From: Armigeres subalbatus
Taxonomy: Eukaryota > Arthropoda > Insecta > Diptera > Culicidae
Length of the DNA: 64,000 bases
Direction of reading: 5' to 3'
NCBI RefSeq assembly: GCF_024139115.2
Contig: NC_085140.1
Coordinates: forward strand, 102,188,988-102,252,987
The notes under the pieces are model-generated. The model was not told where the DNA came from, did not search any database, and worked only from the letters and a program-made list of their open reading frames with translations. The stretch's first letter is position 1. Each line of letters opens with the position of its first letter. This document shows, one piece after another, positions 21,692-31,960 of this stretch. The translations under genes were made by a program, and so were the position numbers.

Positions 21692-22002
21692 TAGAGATGT
21701 CGTAAATTAATCGATTACTTTGATTAATCGATTAATCGTTGCGATAATCGATTAATTTTGAATCGATTACCTCCCAACGATTAATCGATTCATTAATCGA
21801 CAAGAATCGGGAGTAATCGATTAGTTACTACTTTACGACAGCTATAAGATGTCGATTACTTCGATTAATCGATTTATCGTTGTGATAATCGATTAATTTT
21901 GAATCGATTACCTTCCAACGATGAATCGATTCAATAATCGTCAAGAATCGAGAGTAATCGATTAGTTACTAATCGATTAATTGAGATTTTACGACATCTC
22001 TA
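21692..22002. mobile_element. ATCGATTA-rich hAT-like MITE dimer, 311 bp, intact ends and 8-bp TSD
   Basis: Begins TAGAGATGTCGTAAATTAA and ends TTTTACGACATCTCTA. It is flanked by GCGGCGGG at 21684-21691 and 22003-22010. An 8-bp duplication and TAGAGATG ends fit the hAT superfamily (compare TAGGGATGAAA of maize Ac). The inside is two ~155-bp head-to-tail units, the second starting near 21846 at AAGATGTCGATTAC. Each is packed with ATCGATTA motifs that form short palindromes. It is the cleanest copy of the family in the window. Confidence 0.8.
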
Positions 22003-22369
22003 GCGGCGGGTGAATGCGATAGTTCGGCCGGTACTCGAATTCGTGGGATATGGTCGTTCGTCGTCATCGCCGCCGCCGACGCCACCGTCGTCGCGCGAGA
22101 TTGAATGATGGCACGTCGCTGACTTTATGACTGATTGGCTCTGTTTGCGTTAGTCTCGCTGCTCCATCGCATTGGGGAATGATTAGTAGCCGGGGCAAAA
22201 TGGTCACGGCTGGGTACTTTGTTTTTGGTTTTTGTTCAGAAATGTTAGCTTTTCTTTAGTAATTCCAGAAATCCAATGTTACCATTAGATAGTTAAAAAT
22301 ATCAGAGATTTAACTAATATTTTATATTTTCCAATATTAATTTCACTAAGACAAATTATTAAGCTCTGT
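22003..22369. other. Spacer, no gene seen
   Basis: It continues the GC-rich sequence interrupted by the MITE at 21692-22002 (GTCGTCATCGCCGCCGCCG at about 22060), then turns A/T-rich after 22200. Confidence 0.3.
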
Positions 22370-22515
22370 TAGTGGAATGTCTTCACCTGTCATAAGACGA
22401 GTTTAGTACTATTCCATTTAATTCCACCACGTTGTAATGTTTACAGATAAGTATTTCGTCCTCAACTGTAAGACCGTCTTCAGTGTATCGTACTTGACTG
22501 GGCTCAAGTTTTATG
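22370..22515 (+). repeat. Single arm of the TAGTGGAATGTCTTCAC repeat
   Basis: TAGTGGAATGTCTTCACCTG, CATAAGACGAGTTTAGTACT, AATTCCACCACG, ACAGATAAGTATTTCGTCCT, CAACTGTAAGACCGTCTTCA and GTATCGTACTTGACT match, in order, one arm and loop of the foldback at 55332-55580. Confidence 0.65.
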
Positions 22516-22829
22516 ACAGGCCTTAAAAACTGTAAATATTTTGAGCTGGTTCCGTTTTAATCGCGCCTGGCCATAGAATACCATCATACTAATCTAATGC
22601 AGAAGTATATGGATTTCGACTGGGTAGGGACACGGCAGGTATTTCCGTCCATCGTCGTAGGGGCTAAAACCAACGAAAGCAACGTACATTTGCTAGAACT
22701 CCACTATAGCAGAACGTTTCTCCTGAGCTTACGATTTGGTACGTATGAGTTTTACAAAAAAGCGTCTCTTTTATTGGTTTTCGAGACTATGACGAACAGA
22801 CGAAAATACCTGTCGTGTCCCTATTTTGT

Positions 22830-22966
22830 AGCTCGATTTTCGGAGTGGCTTTCAGTCGCCGACGTTTCGATCCGGATGTAATCTTCTTTTCATCCCCGGA
22901 TCGAAACGTCGGCGGTGAAATAAAATTGTCAACGCTTTTATTCACAACTGAAAGCCAATAAAAAAT
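22830..22966. repeat. Inverted repeat with CCGACGTTTCGATCCGG stem
   Basis: GCCGACGTTTCGATCCGG (22858-22875) is mirrored by CCGGATCGAAACGTCGGC (22896-22913) across a ~20-bp loop. Further out, GGCTTTCAGTCG is mirrored by CAACTGAAAGCC, so the symmetry spans about 135 bp. It resembles a small foldback element. No TSD was found. Confidence 0.65.
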
Positions 22967-23486
22967 CAAACCACATGCAATAGTTCAGAAACCACACCAA
23001 AATATAATGAAGTCAATCGACCAAGGCACTTATTTTACCCGTAACTCCCCCACCTACTAATGACGGTAACGAAACCTACCACAGCTACGACCACAATCGA
23101 ACGAGCGCCTCTGATGGTTCAGCGTTAGTGCAGACACATCTTCACAGAGAGCTACAGCAGCAGCAGCAACGGCAGAGAAGGATGCAAAATTGTGCACTTG
23201 ATGTGTTTGTTCGCGGTCGGACGCAAAAAATAAAATAATGACGAACGTGAACGAGGCCAACGAATGCAATTTTATGACGAATGTCACGCTGCCAACAACG
23301 TAGACGCCGTCGCCGTCGTCATCAACGTCGTTGTTGGTCGTTTGGTAGTTGAGACATTTGATTTATTACAACGATATGAATGTGGCCGTTTTGGGACCAC
23401 AATTGACTGCAGTGATGCCCGATGAAGTGAATTTCTCCGGTGCGCCTATACTCCATTGCACAGTGACGTCACGCATGACTTTTGAC
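22967..23486. other. Spacer, no gene seen
   Basis: 23150-23180 is a CAG run and 23300-23330 is GCCGTCGCCGTCGTC-type sequence. No coding family is recognised. Confidence 0.35.
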
Positions 23487-23699
23487 AGGTACTGGTCCTG
23501 TTGTTTACAGACGACTTTTTTTATTTTTGAGATACTTCTATCATTCTTTGGATTTTCTGATCGATAGTTACCTAAACTTATTACCAATATTTGAATGCGG
23601 AATGTACAGATTGTCTTCAACATCGTGAAATATGCAGATTTAATTTGGATAAAAAAAACTCTATGTAAGTCCGAAACGTAAACAACAGGACCAGTACCT
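23487..23699. mobile_element. 213-bp MITE with AGGTACTGGTCCTGTTGTTT ends
   Basis: AGGTACTGGTCCTGTTGTTT at 23487-23506 is matched by AAACAACAGGACCAGTACCT at 23680-23699, a perfect 20-bp terminal inverted repeat. The centre is unique. No convincing target duplication is visible (TTTGAC before, TTCAAA after). Confidence 0.75.
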
Positions 23700-24054
23700 T
23701 TCAAAATAGTGAGGTTAGGTTTGCCGCGCGCAATGACCTATATTGCTTTTTTGATTTTCCGGTTAGGCTATTCCAAGAGATAGTATGACTAACCGTTTCT
23801 GGAAATTCGTCTTATGAAGAGATGTGAAAGCATCTGTTGATCAACGGCTCTACAGTAATATACACCACGTTTCGCTGCTTGAGTGCTTACCTTTATCTTT
23901 ATCAGAAAAGCAAGCATTTGTACTCCACGAGATGATATGTCAATATGTCGAGATGATATGTACAAGAGGGATCTGATGACAGTTGGCTGTCAAGATATTA
24001 GAACCTTGGACGTTTTCGAATTATTTCTCAGCTACCAAGAGGCACCTTGTTCAT
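23700..24054. other. Spacer, no gene seen
   Basis: Short sequence between a MITE and a dispersed repeat. It contains GATGATATGTCAATATGTCG and CGAGATGATATGTACAAGAG, a weak local duplication at 23931-23970. Confidence 0.3.
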
Positions 24055-24572
24055 TTTTGCCTTTCTCGTATACAAAGTATGCGTAAAGGCTATAGGATCA
24101 CTCCAAAACCGAACTTTTGATAGAAGGAGACCCAAAGTGTTATATACCAATCGACTCAGCTCAACGAATTGAGGTGATGTCTGTATGTGTGTGTACAACA
24201 ATGTGAGACACACTTTTTGGTACTTAGCAATATTCGATTTGCTCCCAACAAAATGCAGTCGACGCGGATTGCGGTCTAGTTGTTTCCTATTGAAAATTGG
24301 CCCGATCGATCATTGCGTTCCAAAGTTATTGAAAAAACATTGTTTTTCTGCCAAGGGTCCCCCCTTGGGAATTTTTTTTTTCTCAAACGAAACAATTTTT
24401 TTTTAAGGATTGCAGCAATGCATTCAAATGACCGTAAATGCATATGAATTGATGGAAAAAGTAAAATCTATCCCCCTAAAGTGCTATTTCGACCTCTCTT
24501 ATGTGTTTTTCTTATTTTTTTAATGCGCGAGAAAGGCACCACCAACGCTAGGTGGATTGATTTGGGTATTTA
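24055..24572 (-). repeat. Dispersed GCCTTTCTCG / CGAGAAAGGC repeat, copy 3 (reverse orientation)
   Basis: Reverse-complement order of the blocks in copies 1 and 2: TTTTGCCTTTCTCGTATACA, AAAGGCTATAGGATCACTCC, TTATATACCAATCGACTCAG, TGTGTGTGT and, at the far end, CGCGAGAAAGGCACCACCAA followed by CGCTAGGTGGATTGATTTGG. The middle is more diverged than in other copies. Confidence 0.65.
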
Positions 24573-25374
24573 TAGAATTGATGTCTAATGATCTAAGATC
24601 CTAGATTTCACGTTTTTCGATCGCTTTTCCCCGGTTTGCCAGCAGGCTGCCCAGCAAGTGCAAGATTTCGGACATTTAGGTTTTTGTCAAACATTCAGAC
24701 AAAAGATGAAATTGCGAGCAATACTTTTGGCTAACCCCATGAAAGTTTGTATCTGCAAACCCGATCACCGTTTTCGGTTTTGAACAGGGTTTGCAGAAAT
24801 CGCTCTCAATAGATAACGAACAACGATAAAAGAGAGGCAAAAACTGTTCCGAACCATAACAAGCCATGATAACAAATTTATCAAAGTTGTATACAAGTGC
24901 AAAAAAACAGAATCGGATAGGCAGCCCCCACAGAAAAATGGTGATTCTCGCTTTGTTTTCGCTCCTTTCGTGTTGGTTTCTGCACAGCTGTGTAGAACAA
25001 GTTGAAATGTAAATATCATCAGAGCCATTGCTCCCCGCATTTGGAGCTTTCTAAAAGAAATTTATCATGGGGTATAGCATCCCGAATCAGTTCTCTATCA
25101 TGACAGCTTGCGAAAAAAGTCTCTCGCGGTATGCTACATATCATATATGTATACAGAGATGATAAGTGAGAGACTTATTCTTTCCCTTTAGGATTCAATC
25201 CCTGGTTTAGAATCTTAACTTTTATTTCTTTGTGTTTATCTTTAATATTTAAAGCCAGATTTGACCTATCTCGAAACGAATAAGTTTAATATTTATTCTG
25301 TGCACTTCCACGCAAAATATTGATTACACTCATCACGCTTAGATTAATCCCACGCACTCAGAAACTTGGCAAAA
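24573..25374. other. Spacer with small hairpin, no gene seen
   Basis: A hairpin at 25113-25174 pairs AAGTCTCTC with GAGAGACTT around a CATATCATATATGTATAC centre. Otherwise no motif or coding family is recognised. Confidence 0.35.
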
Positions 25375-25606
25375 AACCTTCCAACAATTCTGTATAAGAA
25401 CCTACCAGAACTTGTATAAGAACTGGGCATATGCGAAAATACTAGATTCTTATACAAAAAATGTAATTGTGAGCTTATATTGTAAGAAAAGCTTGCAAAA
25501 TTGTTAAGTCTCATATAATATTTGTATAAGAATCTAGCATTTTCTCATATGCCCAGTTCTTATACAGGTTTTGGTAAGTTTTTAATACAGAATTGTTAGA
25601 AAACCT
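25375..25606. mobile_element. ~230-bp MITE with ~90-bp inverted arms
   Basis: CCAACAATTCTGTATAAGAA, ACTTGTATAAGAACTGGGCA and ATACTAGATTCTTATACAAA on the left are mirrored by TTGTATAAGAATCTAGCATT, TGCCCAGTTCTTATACAGG and ATACAGAATTGTTAG on the right. The motif TTGTATAAGAA recurs within each arm. Exact ends are uncertain by a few bases. Confidence 0.75.
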
Positions 25607-25815
25607 AACAATCACCAGTTGGGTGTAGTACTCAGATGTGCTTAAAATTTGACCCGATCCAGTTCAAATCTGCCTAATACCGGTTTCAAATCAACTTTTC
25701 CTTTTCTGCTCCTTTTCAAATCTACTCGATTTTTTCTCGGAATTCTCATTGAACGTTCTTTCTCCTTAGTTTTCCTTTTTGTTAAGCTGTTCTCTCAACA
25801 AATCTAAATGAACCG

Positions 25816-26175
25816 TTTGTTTGAGAAACTGCATATGTAACATTTTTGACCAAAATGAGATTTTTATATATTCTGAATCCTCGTCCAAAAATACGTATTC
25901 TGGCAAAAAATACGAAAAAAAAATTTTTGTTCAGGAATGTATGAAATTTTTTTCGTTTGTTTGAGAAACTACATAAGTCCACGTACTTTGAAGAGCAATT
26001 GTGGAGTACTCCTTACATTTTTTGCACTGAAAGTGCCCCAGGGTGTTGAGTTTTGCCAAAAACTATTGATCTGTATCGAAGAAATCGAAAGATTCGGTGC
26101 AAATTTGTTCAAAAACAGTTTTTTGTTGTTTTCTCGAAATAGTGTAAAATGGATTTATGCAGTTTCTCAAACAAA
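25816..26175. mobile_element. 360-bp element with TTTGTTTGAGAAACTGCATA ends, plus an internal third copy of the end
   Basis: TTTGTTTGAGAAACTGCATA at 25816 is mirrored by TGCAGTTTCTCAAACAAA ending at 26175. A further direct copy, TTTGTTTGAGAAACTACATA, sits at 25956. This suggests either a nested insertion or a partial duplication of one end. No TSD was identified. Confidence 0.65.
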
Positions 26176-26395
26176 TGATTCAAATGCAAAAGCTACAGCA
26201 AAAAAATGTCTATAAATTATCAGCCGAGTATCAACGAACAGAAAACCAATGTCAGCTGGGCGATTTTCGTTAAAATTGTTGAAACATCAGAATGACAAAC
26301 TTCTTCCAATATGTTCAAAATATTTGGAAACAGTCCCATTGTCGTTTCAAACCCATTTAAGGTTTTTGAATCTAATCAATTCTTAATAAAAAAAC

Positions 26396-27147
26396 CCAGA
26401 TTAATCCACCTAGCAGTGATGGTGCCTTTCTCGCGCAAAAAGGTAATAAATGTAGCCTTTACGCTTACACCTAGATGATGTACAAGAAAGGCAAAACAGT
26501 TACACCGTCTAAAGTTATGATAGAAAATTTACACTAGTAGACGACAGATGGCGCTGCCAAAAGTTTCTTGAATTTCCTATGTTCGAATTTTGACTTTCGG
26601 ACAATTTCGTAGTACTATGAAACTGAACGAAGAGCATGCTTACGCCTAAATGCGCGCAACACGAGCATCTTTATAGTACGATGAAACTCGTAATGGGAGC
26701 AAGCCACGGATAAACACGGAGCAAGGAAACGGATAAAAAATATTCATAGATGCAAGGCATTTTTCATAACACATTATTGTTCTATGTGATTATGTCTCAT
26801 CACTATTTTAATATTATCTATTTTTTACAATTCGCAATTATTATGAAATTCAATAGTGATCAACAGCGTTTTAGTCTCTGCCGGATGCAACTTGTTGCAA
26901 GAAAATCGGTTAAGAGCTTCTATGTGAAAATTTGGCTAATGTTTTTTATGGCATTTTGTGCACACACACACACACACATACACACACACACACGCACACA
27001 CGGACAGACAGACATTTGTTCAGCTCATCGAGCTGAGTCGAATGGTATATAACACTATGGGTCTCCGGGACTTCTATCAAAAGTACGAATTTGGAGTGAA
27101 ATGATAGCCTTTCGGTACAACTTAGTTGTACGAGAAAGGCAAAAACC
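26396..27147 (+). repeat. Dispersed GCCTTTCTCG / CGAGAAAGGC repeat, copy 4 (a short deleted copy followed by a 3' part)
   Basis: 26396-26482 runs from CCCAGATTAATCCACCTAGC directly to a GTACAAGAAAGGCAAAA end, an internally deleted copy. From about 26850 to 27147 the 3' two-thirds of the repeat reappears (ATAGTGATCAACAGCG, AACTTGTTGCAAGAAAATCG, CA run at 26964-27000, CGGACAGACAGACATTTGTT, GTTGTACGAGAAAGGCAAAA). The intervening 26483-26850 is unique. Confidence 0.65.
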
Positions 27148-27630
27148 CAAATTTATCCCCCAGTGGTGATTATGCCTTTCTCGATTCAATATGTTGAATT
27201 CGAATTAGTATGGTAAATGCAACGTAAATTGCCTACATTTTGGCGGTTTAAACCTTTGATGCGATTATATCACGCTACTTAAGAATTACTCAACTATGAG
27301 AGTAATGGATTGCGTCACGGCTAAATTGATTAATGACTTAAAGTGTGCATGTAAACAGCGTATTTGTTAAAAGAAAAATAGAAATATTATTCAAACCGAA
27401 TGAGTTATTAGCGAACAAAAACAATAGTGTTCATCTAGGAAAGTTTCTCCGTCGAATGAAACTAATTGCACTCGAATCGGTCAAGTCCTTCTATATGAAA
27501 CGTGTTTAACAAAAAAAAATTCACAGGGCTACACACATCCACACACACACACACAGACGGACATTTACTCAGTTTTGGAGTGAAATTATAGCCTTCTGGT
27601 GCAACTTTTTTGTACGAGAAAGGCAAAATG
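27148..27630 (+). repeat. Dispersed GCCTTTCTCG / CGAGAAAGGC repeat, copy 5 (abuts copy 4)
   Basis: Begins CCCAAATTTATCCCCCAG and TTATGCCTTTCTCG immediately after copy 4 ends. It has ACACACACACAGACGGACAT and closes with TTGTACGAGAAAGGCAAAAT at 27630. The back-to-back junction shares AAAACCCA. Confidence 0.65.
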
Positions 27631-27639
27631 ATCTAATTT

Positions 27640-28800
27640 CTCTCGAAATTTGTACTAAAAAGTTGTCGAATCCCAAACTCGATCAAAATTCGTATTAAAT
27701 TCGTTGTGATTATATAACGAACTGTATAACACCTATACAAACATCTATTTAGAACCTCAAGGTTAAATTTTTTTCAAACTTCCATTTACTTCCGCTATAT
27801 TCACTTATGTATTAACCAGATACGTATTTCGTTTTCTACTTGAAAAACTTCTTCAGTGTTTTGTTATCGAGAGTCGAGTCGCTCTAAATCCGTTTAAAAT
27901 CTTCTCTAAATAGTTTCAAATGTGTACCAAATTCGGACATAATTGATTGTAAAGCGTGATCCAGCTCCGGAACCTGACAATGGCCGTATCAATTCTGTAT
28001 CAAATCCGTTTCAAACTCGTCCATAATTCTTTCCAATTTGTTTCAATAATGGGGCCCTCTTTAGCCTAGCGGAAAGATGCGCGGCTATAAAGCAAGACCA
28101 TACTGAGGGTAGCGGGGTTCGATTCCCGTTGCCGGTCTATGTAATACCAATAAGAAGATGAAGATTGAACCAAAAACAGCTGAGTTTTTATAATTCGCTT
28201 CAATTATATTCAGTTCAAATACAGTTTCGCATCCGTCAAAAATGAATTAATCCCGTTTAAAAAACGGTTGAAATTTGCCACACCGGTAAATATTCGTACA
28301 ACTCCGTTTCGTCGAAAATTCATTTCAAATCCATTCGAAATATGATCCAAATCTCTTCAGTTGCGATCCTACCCAAAAAATTAAATTGAAATTTGCTTCA
28401 AAATAATTCCAAATGAGTTATAAATCCGCTCCAGGTAGATTCCCAAATAGCTGTCCTAAATTTTAAAATAGAATTTATTCCATCCAGTCCTTTATCCGAT
28501 TAATATTTGTTTCATATCCATACCAAATCTATTTCAAATCCGTTTCGAATGTATTGAACTACGAACGATTGAAATGCGTTTATAATTCGACTCAATTTTA
28601 TTCTGAATCCGCTGTTAGACGATCCCAGCTCAGTCAAAATTTTGTTCCAAGTTTAAAACACCAAGTTGTATCCAAATTCGTTTCAATTCCATTGTAAATT
28701 TGTATTAAACCCACCCCAAAGTGCATCATTTGGACAAAAATCCTTATTTGACTACAATCTTTTTAAAAGCCTTCCTAAATCGGACGGAAAAATTGGTGTC
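27640..28800. repeat. Highly degenerate TTTCAAATCCG-type minisatellite
   Basis: Recurrent but imperfect motifs such as ATTCGTATTAAATTCG, AATCCGTTTCAAACTCG, CATTTCAAATCCATTCG and AATCTATTTCAAATCCG run through this stretch with irregular spacing near 20-30 bp. The same flavour is found at 43300-43990 on the other side of the large satellite. A Feilai-like SINE (28051-28164) interrupts it. No gene is seen. Confidence 0.5.
28051..28164 (+). mobile_element. Feilai-like SINE, internally deleted
   Basis: A tRNA-like head has an A-box-like TTTAGCCTAGCGG (28059-28071) and a B box GGGTTCGATTCCCG (about 28122-28135), the RNA polymerase III internal promoter layout. It is followed by GCCGGTCTATG and then immediately by GTAATACCAATAAGAAGATG, the typical 3' triplet-repeat end. 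The ~200-bp body that I recall between head and tail in Feilai-type SINEs is missing. The head does not fold into a full acceptor stem, so this is not a tRNA gene. Confidence 0.75.
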
Positions 28801-28839
28801 TAGCTCATCCAGAATCTGTGGGAATGTCCAAAAGTCATC

Positions 28840-29575
28840 TAGCCGAATTCTATGTGACTAAGTTAAAGGTTTGGCCGAAACGTTTATTGGGCTGAAAATG
28901 GTTTGGCCAAAACTGCCATTTGGCCAAAAAAAAAGACATGGGCCGAAAATGCCGTTCAGCCGAACTGGTCATTTTGCAGAAAATGTCATTTGGCCGAAAG
29001 GGCCATTTGTCTGAAAATGTCGTTTGGCCGAATAGATGAGATACTTAGGAGAAGTGAGAAGTGAAGAGCCCCGCACAAAGGCTACGTTTACATTGCTTTT
29101 GACAGATCCCAAATATAAAACTGTCAAACACAACGCAAGTATATCCTATGTGCGATGTTCTTGGCTTTTCCGGCTTCTTACTTACAGTTCCTCATGTTTC
29201 ACTCATTTCGTGCTTCTCACTACTTAGTTATCAATAATCACTTCACATTTCACATTCACTATTGTTCGTTCATACGACCCGGCCATTTGACCCGTTGGGC
29301 CAAATGACACTTTCGGCCAAATGCCTCTTACTTGCGAACGACCATTTCGACCAAACGGGATTAGCCGACTTTTTCGGCTAAATGACATGAATTGCCAAAT
29401 GACCATTTCGGCCGTATGATATTTTTGTCCGTATGCCTTTTGGCCAAATGACTCTCAGCCAGATGAGATTTGACCTAATGGTTTGTTTGGCCAAATGACA
29501 TATTCGGCTAAACAACATTTGAGCTAGTGGAAATCAGCCGAATGACTTTCGCCCAAACGGCCTTTTTCTTGAGAG
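28840..29575. repeat. Composite: GGCCAAATGAC arrays flanking a GAGAAGTGAG/CTTCTCAC block
   Basis: 28865-29035 and 29275-29570 consist of degenerate ~18-20-bp units (GTTTGGCCGAAA, CATTTGGCCGAAAGGG, TTTTCGGCTAAATGACATGA). The central 29040-29270 carries GGAGAAGTGAGAAGTGAAGA at one side and CGTGCTTCTCACTACTTAG / CACTTCACATTTCACATTC at the other, i.e. an inverted pair of the purine-rich motif. The two-part composition is shared with 12655-12830 and 53290-53525. Confidence 0.65.
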
Positions 29576-29679
29576 GTATTCCTTCGAGCTTTTGCATTTA
29601 TTGAAAACTGACGGGATATATGGCTCTCCAAGAAGTCGATTAAAATTTTCGAAACTTTTCAATTCAGATTAAGTTTATA

Positions 29680-30838
29680 CTGCTGCGAACCATAAGTCAT
29701 ATACAGATGGGTCTGATTTGCGGCTGCCGTGAAACCAGGTCCCAACGCACCATCTGTTCGTTGATTTCCAGGCGGCATACGACAATTTAGACCGCGTAGA
29801 GCTATGGAAAATTATGGACGAGAACAGCTTCCTTGGAAAGCTTACCAAACTGATCAAAGCCACGGTGGATGGTGTGCAATACTGTGTGAAGATTTCGGGC
29901 GAACACTCCAGTTTGTTTGAATCGCGCCGGAGCCTAAGACAAGGTGATGGACTTTCGTGCCTGATGTTCAACATTGCGCTAGAAGTTGTCATGCGGGTGT
30001 ATCAGCCGGATTACGATTTTCAACAGATCCAGTCAATTTATTAGTTTCGCGGATGACATGGACATTTTCGGCACATTTGCAAAGGTGGCAGAGCTGTCAA
30101 CCGCCTGAAACGTGAAGCAACAAAACTTGGACTGGTGGTGAATGCGTTAAAGACAAAGTACATGCTTGTGGGCGGAACAGAGCGCGACAGGGCCCGCCTG
30201 GGAAGCAGTGTTACGATAGACGGGGATACCTTTGATGTGGTCGAGGAATTCGTCTACCTCGGATCCTTGATAACAATGCTAGTCGTGAAATACGAAGGCG
30301 CGTCATCTGTGGAAGTCGGGCCTACTACGGGCTCCAAAAGAAACTGCGGTCAAAAAAGATGCGCCACCGCACCAAATGTGTCATGTGCATGATGCTTATA
30401 AGACCGGTTGTCCTCTACGGACATGAAACATGGACAATGCTCGGGACTTGCAAGCACTCGAAGTATTCAAGAGACGGGTGCTTAGGACCATCTTTGGCGG
30501 TGTGCAAGAAGACGGTATGTGGTGGCGAAGAATGAACCACGAGCTCGCCTAGCTCTACGGCGAACCCAGTGTCCAGAAGGTAGCTAAAGCCGGAAGGTTA
30601 CGGTGGGCAGGACATGCTGCAAGAATGCCGGACAGCAACCCTGCAAAGATGGTGTTCGCTTCCGATCCGGCAGGTACGAGACGGCGTGGAGCGCAGCGAG
30701 CGAGATGGGCAGACCAGATGCAAAACGACTTGGCGTACGTGGGGCGTATTCGAGGATGGAGAGATGCGTCCTCGAACCGTGTATTGTAGCGTCAAATTGT
30801 TGATTCAGTGTTATCTGTTTAGATGAAGACTAAATAAA
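29680..30838 (+). mobile_element. RTE family B, 3' half, second copy (plus strand)
   Basis: Sequence from the CCAGGTCCCAACGCACCATC block at 29740 through the 3' end at 30838 parallels 1733-2900 on the minus strand. This includes the shared terminal TTGATTCAGTGTTATCTGTT and TAGATGAAGACTAAATAAAT. It is 5'-truncated near 29680. The 23-bp satellite starts about 20 bp after its 3' end. Confidence 0.8.
29740..30800 (+). pseudogene. RTE family B reverse transcriptase palm to C-terminus (frameshifted)
   Basis: Segments in order: HHLFVDFQAAYDNLDRVELW (motif A), IKATVDGVQYCVKISGEHSS, RRSLRQGDGLSCLMFNIALE (motif B), then after a frameshift near 30000 SFADDMDI at about 30047-30070 (motif C with both aspartates). 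Then come KTKYMLVGGTERDRARLGSS, VTIDGDTFDVVEEFVYLGSL, a region encoding LYGHETWTML (about 30413-30443) and a WAGHAARMPDSNPAKMVF segment (about 30604-30660). At least four frame changes and a stop (TAG at about 30549) disrupt it. The catalytic box is better preserved than in the 1733-7590 copy. Confidence 0.75.
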
Positions 30839-31439
30839 TTAAATGATTTGCGGCTAGCCTCCGAGGATTCCGAGGATTCCGAGCCTCTTGAAAGGAGGCT
30901 TCCGAGCCTCTTGAAAGGAGGCTTCCGAGCCTCTTGAAAGGAGGCTTCCGAGCCTCTTGAAAGGAGGCTTCCAAGCCTCTTGAAAGGAGGCTTCCGAGCC
31001 TCTTGAAAGGAGGCTTCCGAGCCTCTTGAAAGGAGGCTTCCAGTCTTTGAAAGGAGGCTTCCGAGCCTCTTGAAAGGAGGCTTCAGGCCTCTTGAAAGGA
31101 GGCTTGAGGCCTCTTGAAAGTAGTCTTCTGAGCCTCTTGAAAGGAGGCTTCCGAGCCTCTTGAAAGGAGGCTCTGAGCCTCTTGAAAGGAGGCTTCTGAG
31201 CCTCTTGAAAGGAGGCTTCCAGGCCTCTTGAAAGGAGGCTTCCGAGCCTCTTGAAAGGAGGCTTCCGAGCCTCTTGAAAGGAGGCTTCCTGAGCCTCTTG
31301 AAAGGAGGCTTCTGAGCCTCTTGAAAGGAGGCTGAGCCTCTTGAAAGGAGGCTTCCGAGCCTCTTGAAAGGAGGCTTCCGAGCCTCTTGAAAGGAGGCTT
31401 CCGAGCCTCTTGAAAGGAGGCTTCCGAGCCTCTTGAAAG

Positions 31440-31960
31440 GAGGCATCTTAAAGCCATCTGAGCCTCTTAAAATGAGACCTTGTAGCCTCTCGAAAAGAGG
31501 TTTCTTAACCTCTCGAAAGGAGGTTTCTGAGCTTCTCGAAAAGAAGCTCCCAAGCCACTCGAAAGGAGGCTTCTGAGACTCTTGCAATGAGACTTCGATG
31601 TCGATGTCGAAAAGAAGCTTCAGAACTCGAAAAGAGACTTCTGAGCCTCTCGAAAAGAGGCTTCCGAGCCTCTTGAAAGGAGGCTTCCGAGCCTTTTTAA
31701 AGGAGGCTTCCGAGTCTCTCGATTGGGGGCTTCCGAGCCTCTTAAAAGGATTCTGTCGAGCCTTTTGAAATAAGGCTTCAGTGCCTTTCGAGCCTCTGAA
31801 AATAAAATATCGGAGCCTCTCGAAAAGTGGCTCCTGAGCTTTTTGAAAGAAAGCTTCTGAGCCTCTTGAAGGAAAACCACTCGAAAGGAGGCTTCTGAGC
31901 TTCTTGCAATGAGACTTCGATGTCGATTTCGAAAAGGAGCTTCAGAGCCTCTTGAAAGGA
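31440..31960. repeat. Divergent sub-block of the satellite with 323-bp internal duplication
   Basis: Units here are strongly diverged (CTCTCGAAAAGAGG types). CACTCGAAAGGAGGCTTCTG followed by a GAGACTTCGATGTCGAT block occurs at about 31556 and again at about 31879. The outer part of the array lacks this block. Confidence 0.6.

Noticed and set aside
28051..28140. A tRNA gene based on A- and B-box sequences
   Set aside because: Acceptor and anticodon stems do not pair and the 3' end continues into AATAAGAAG repeats typical of a SINE.
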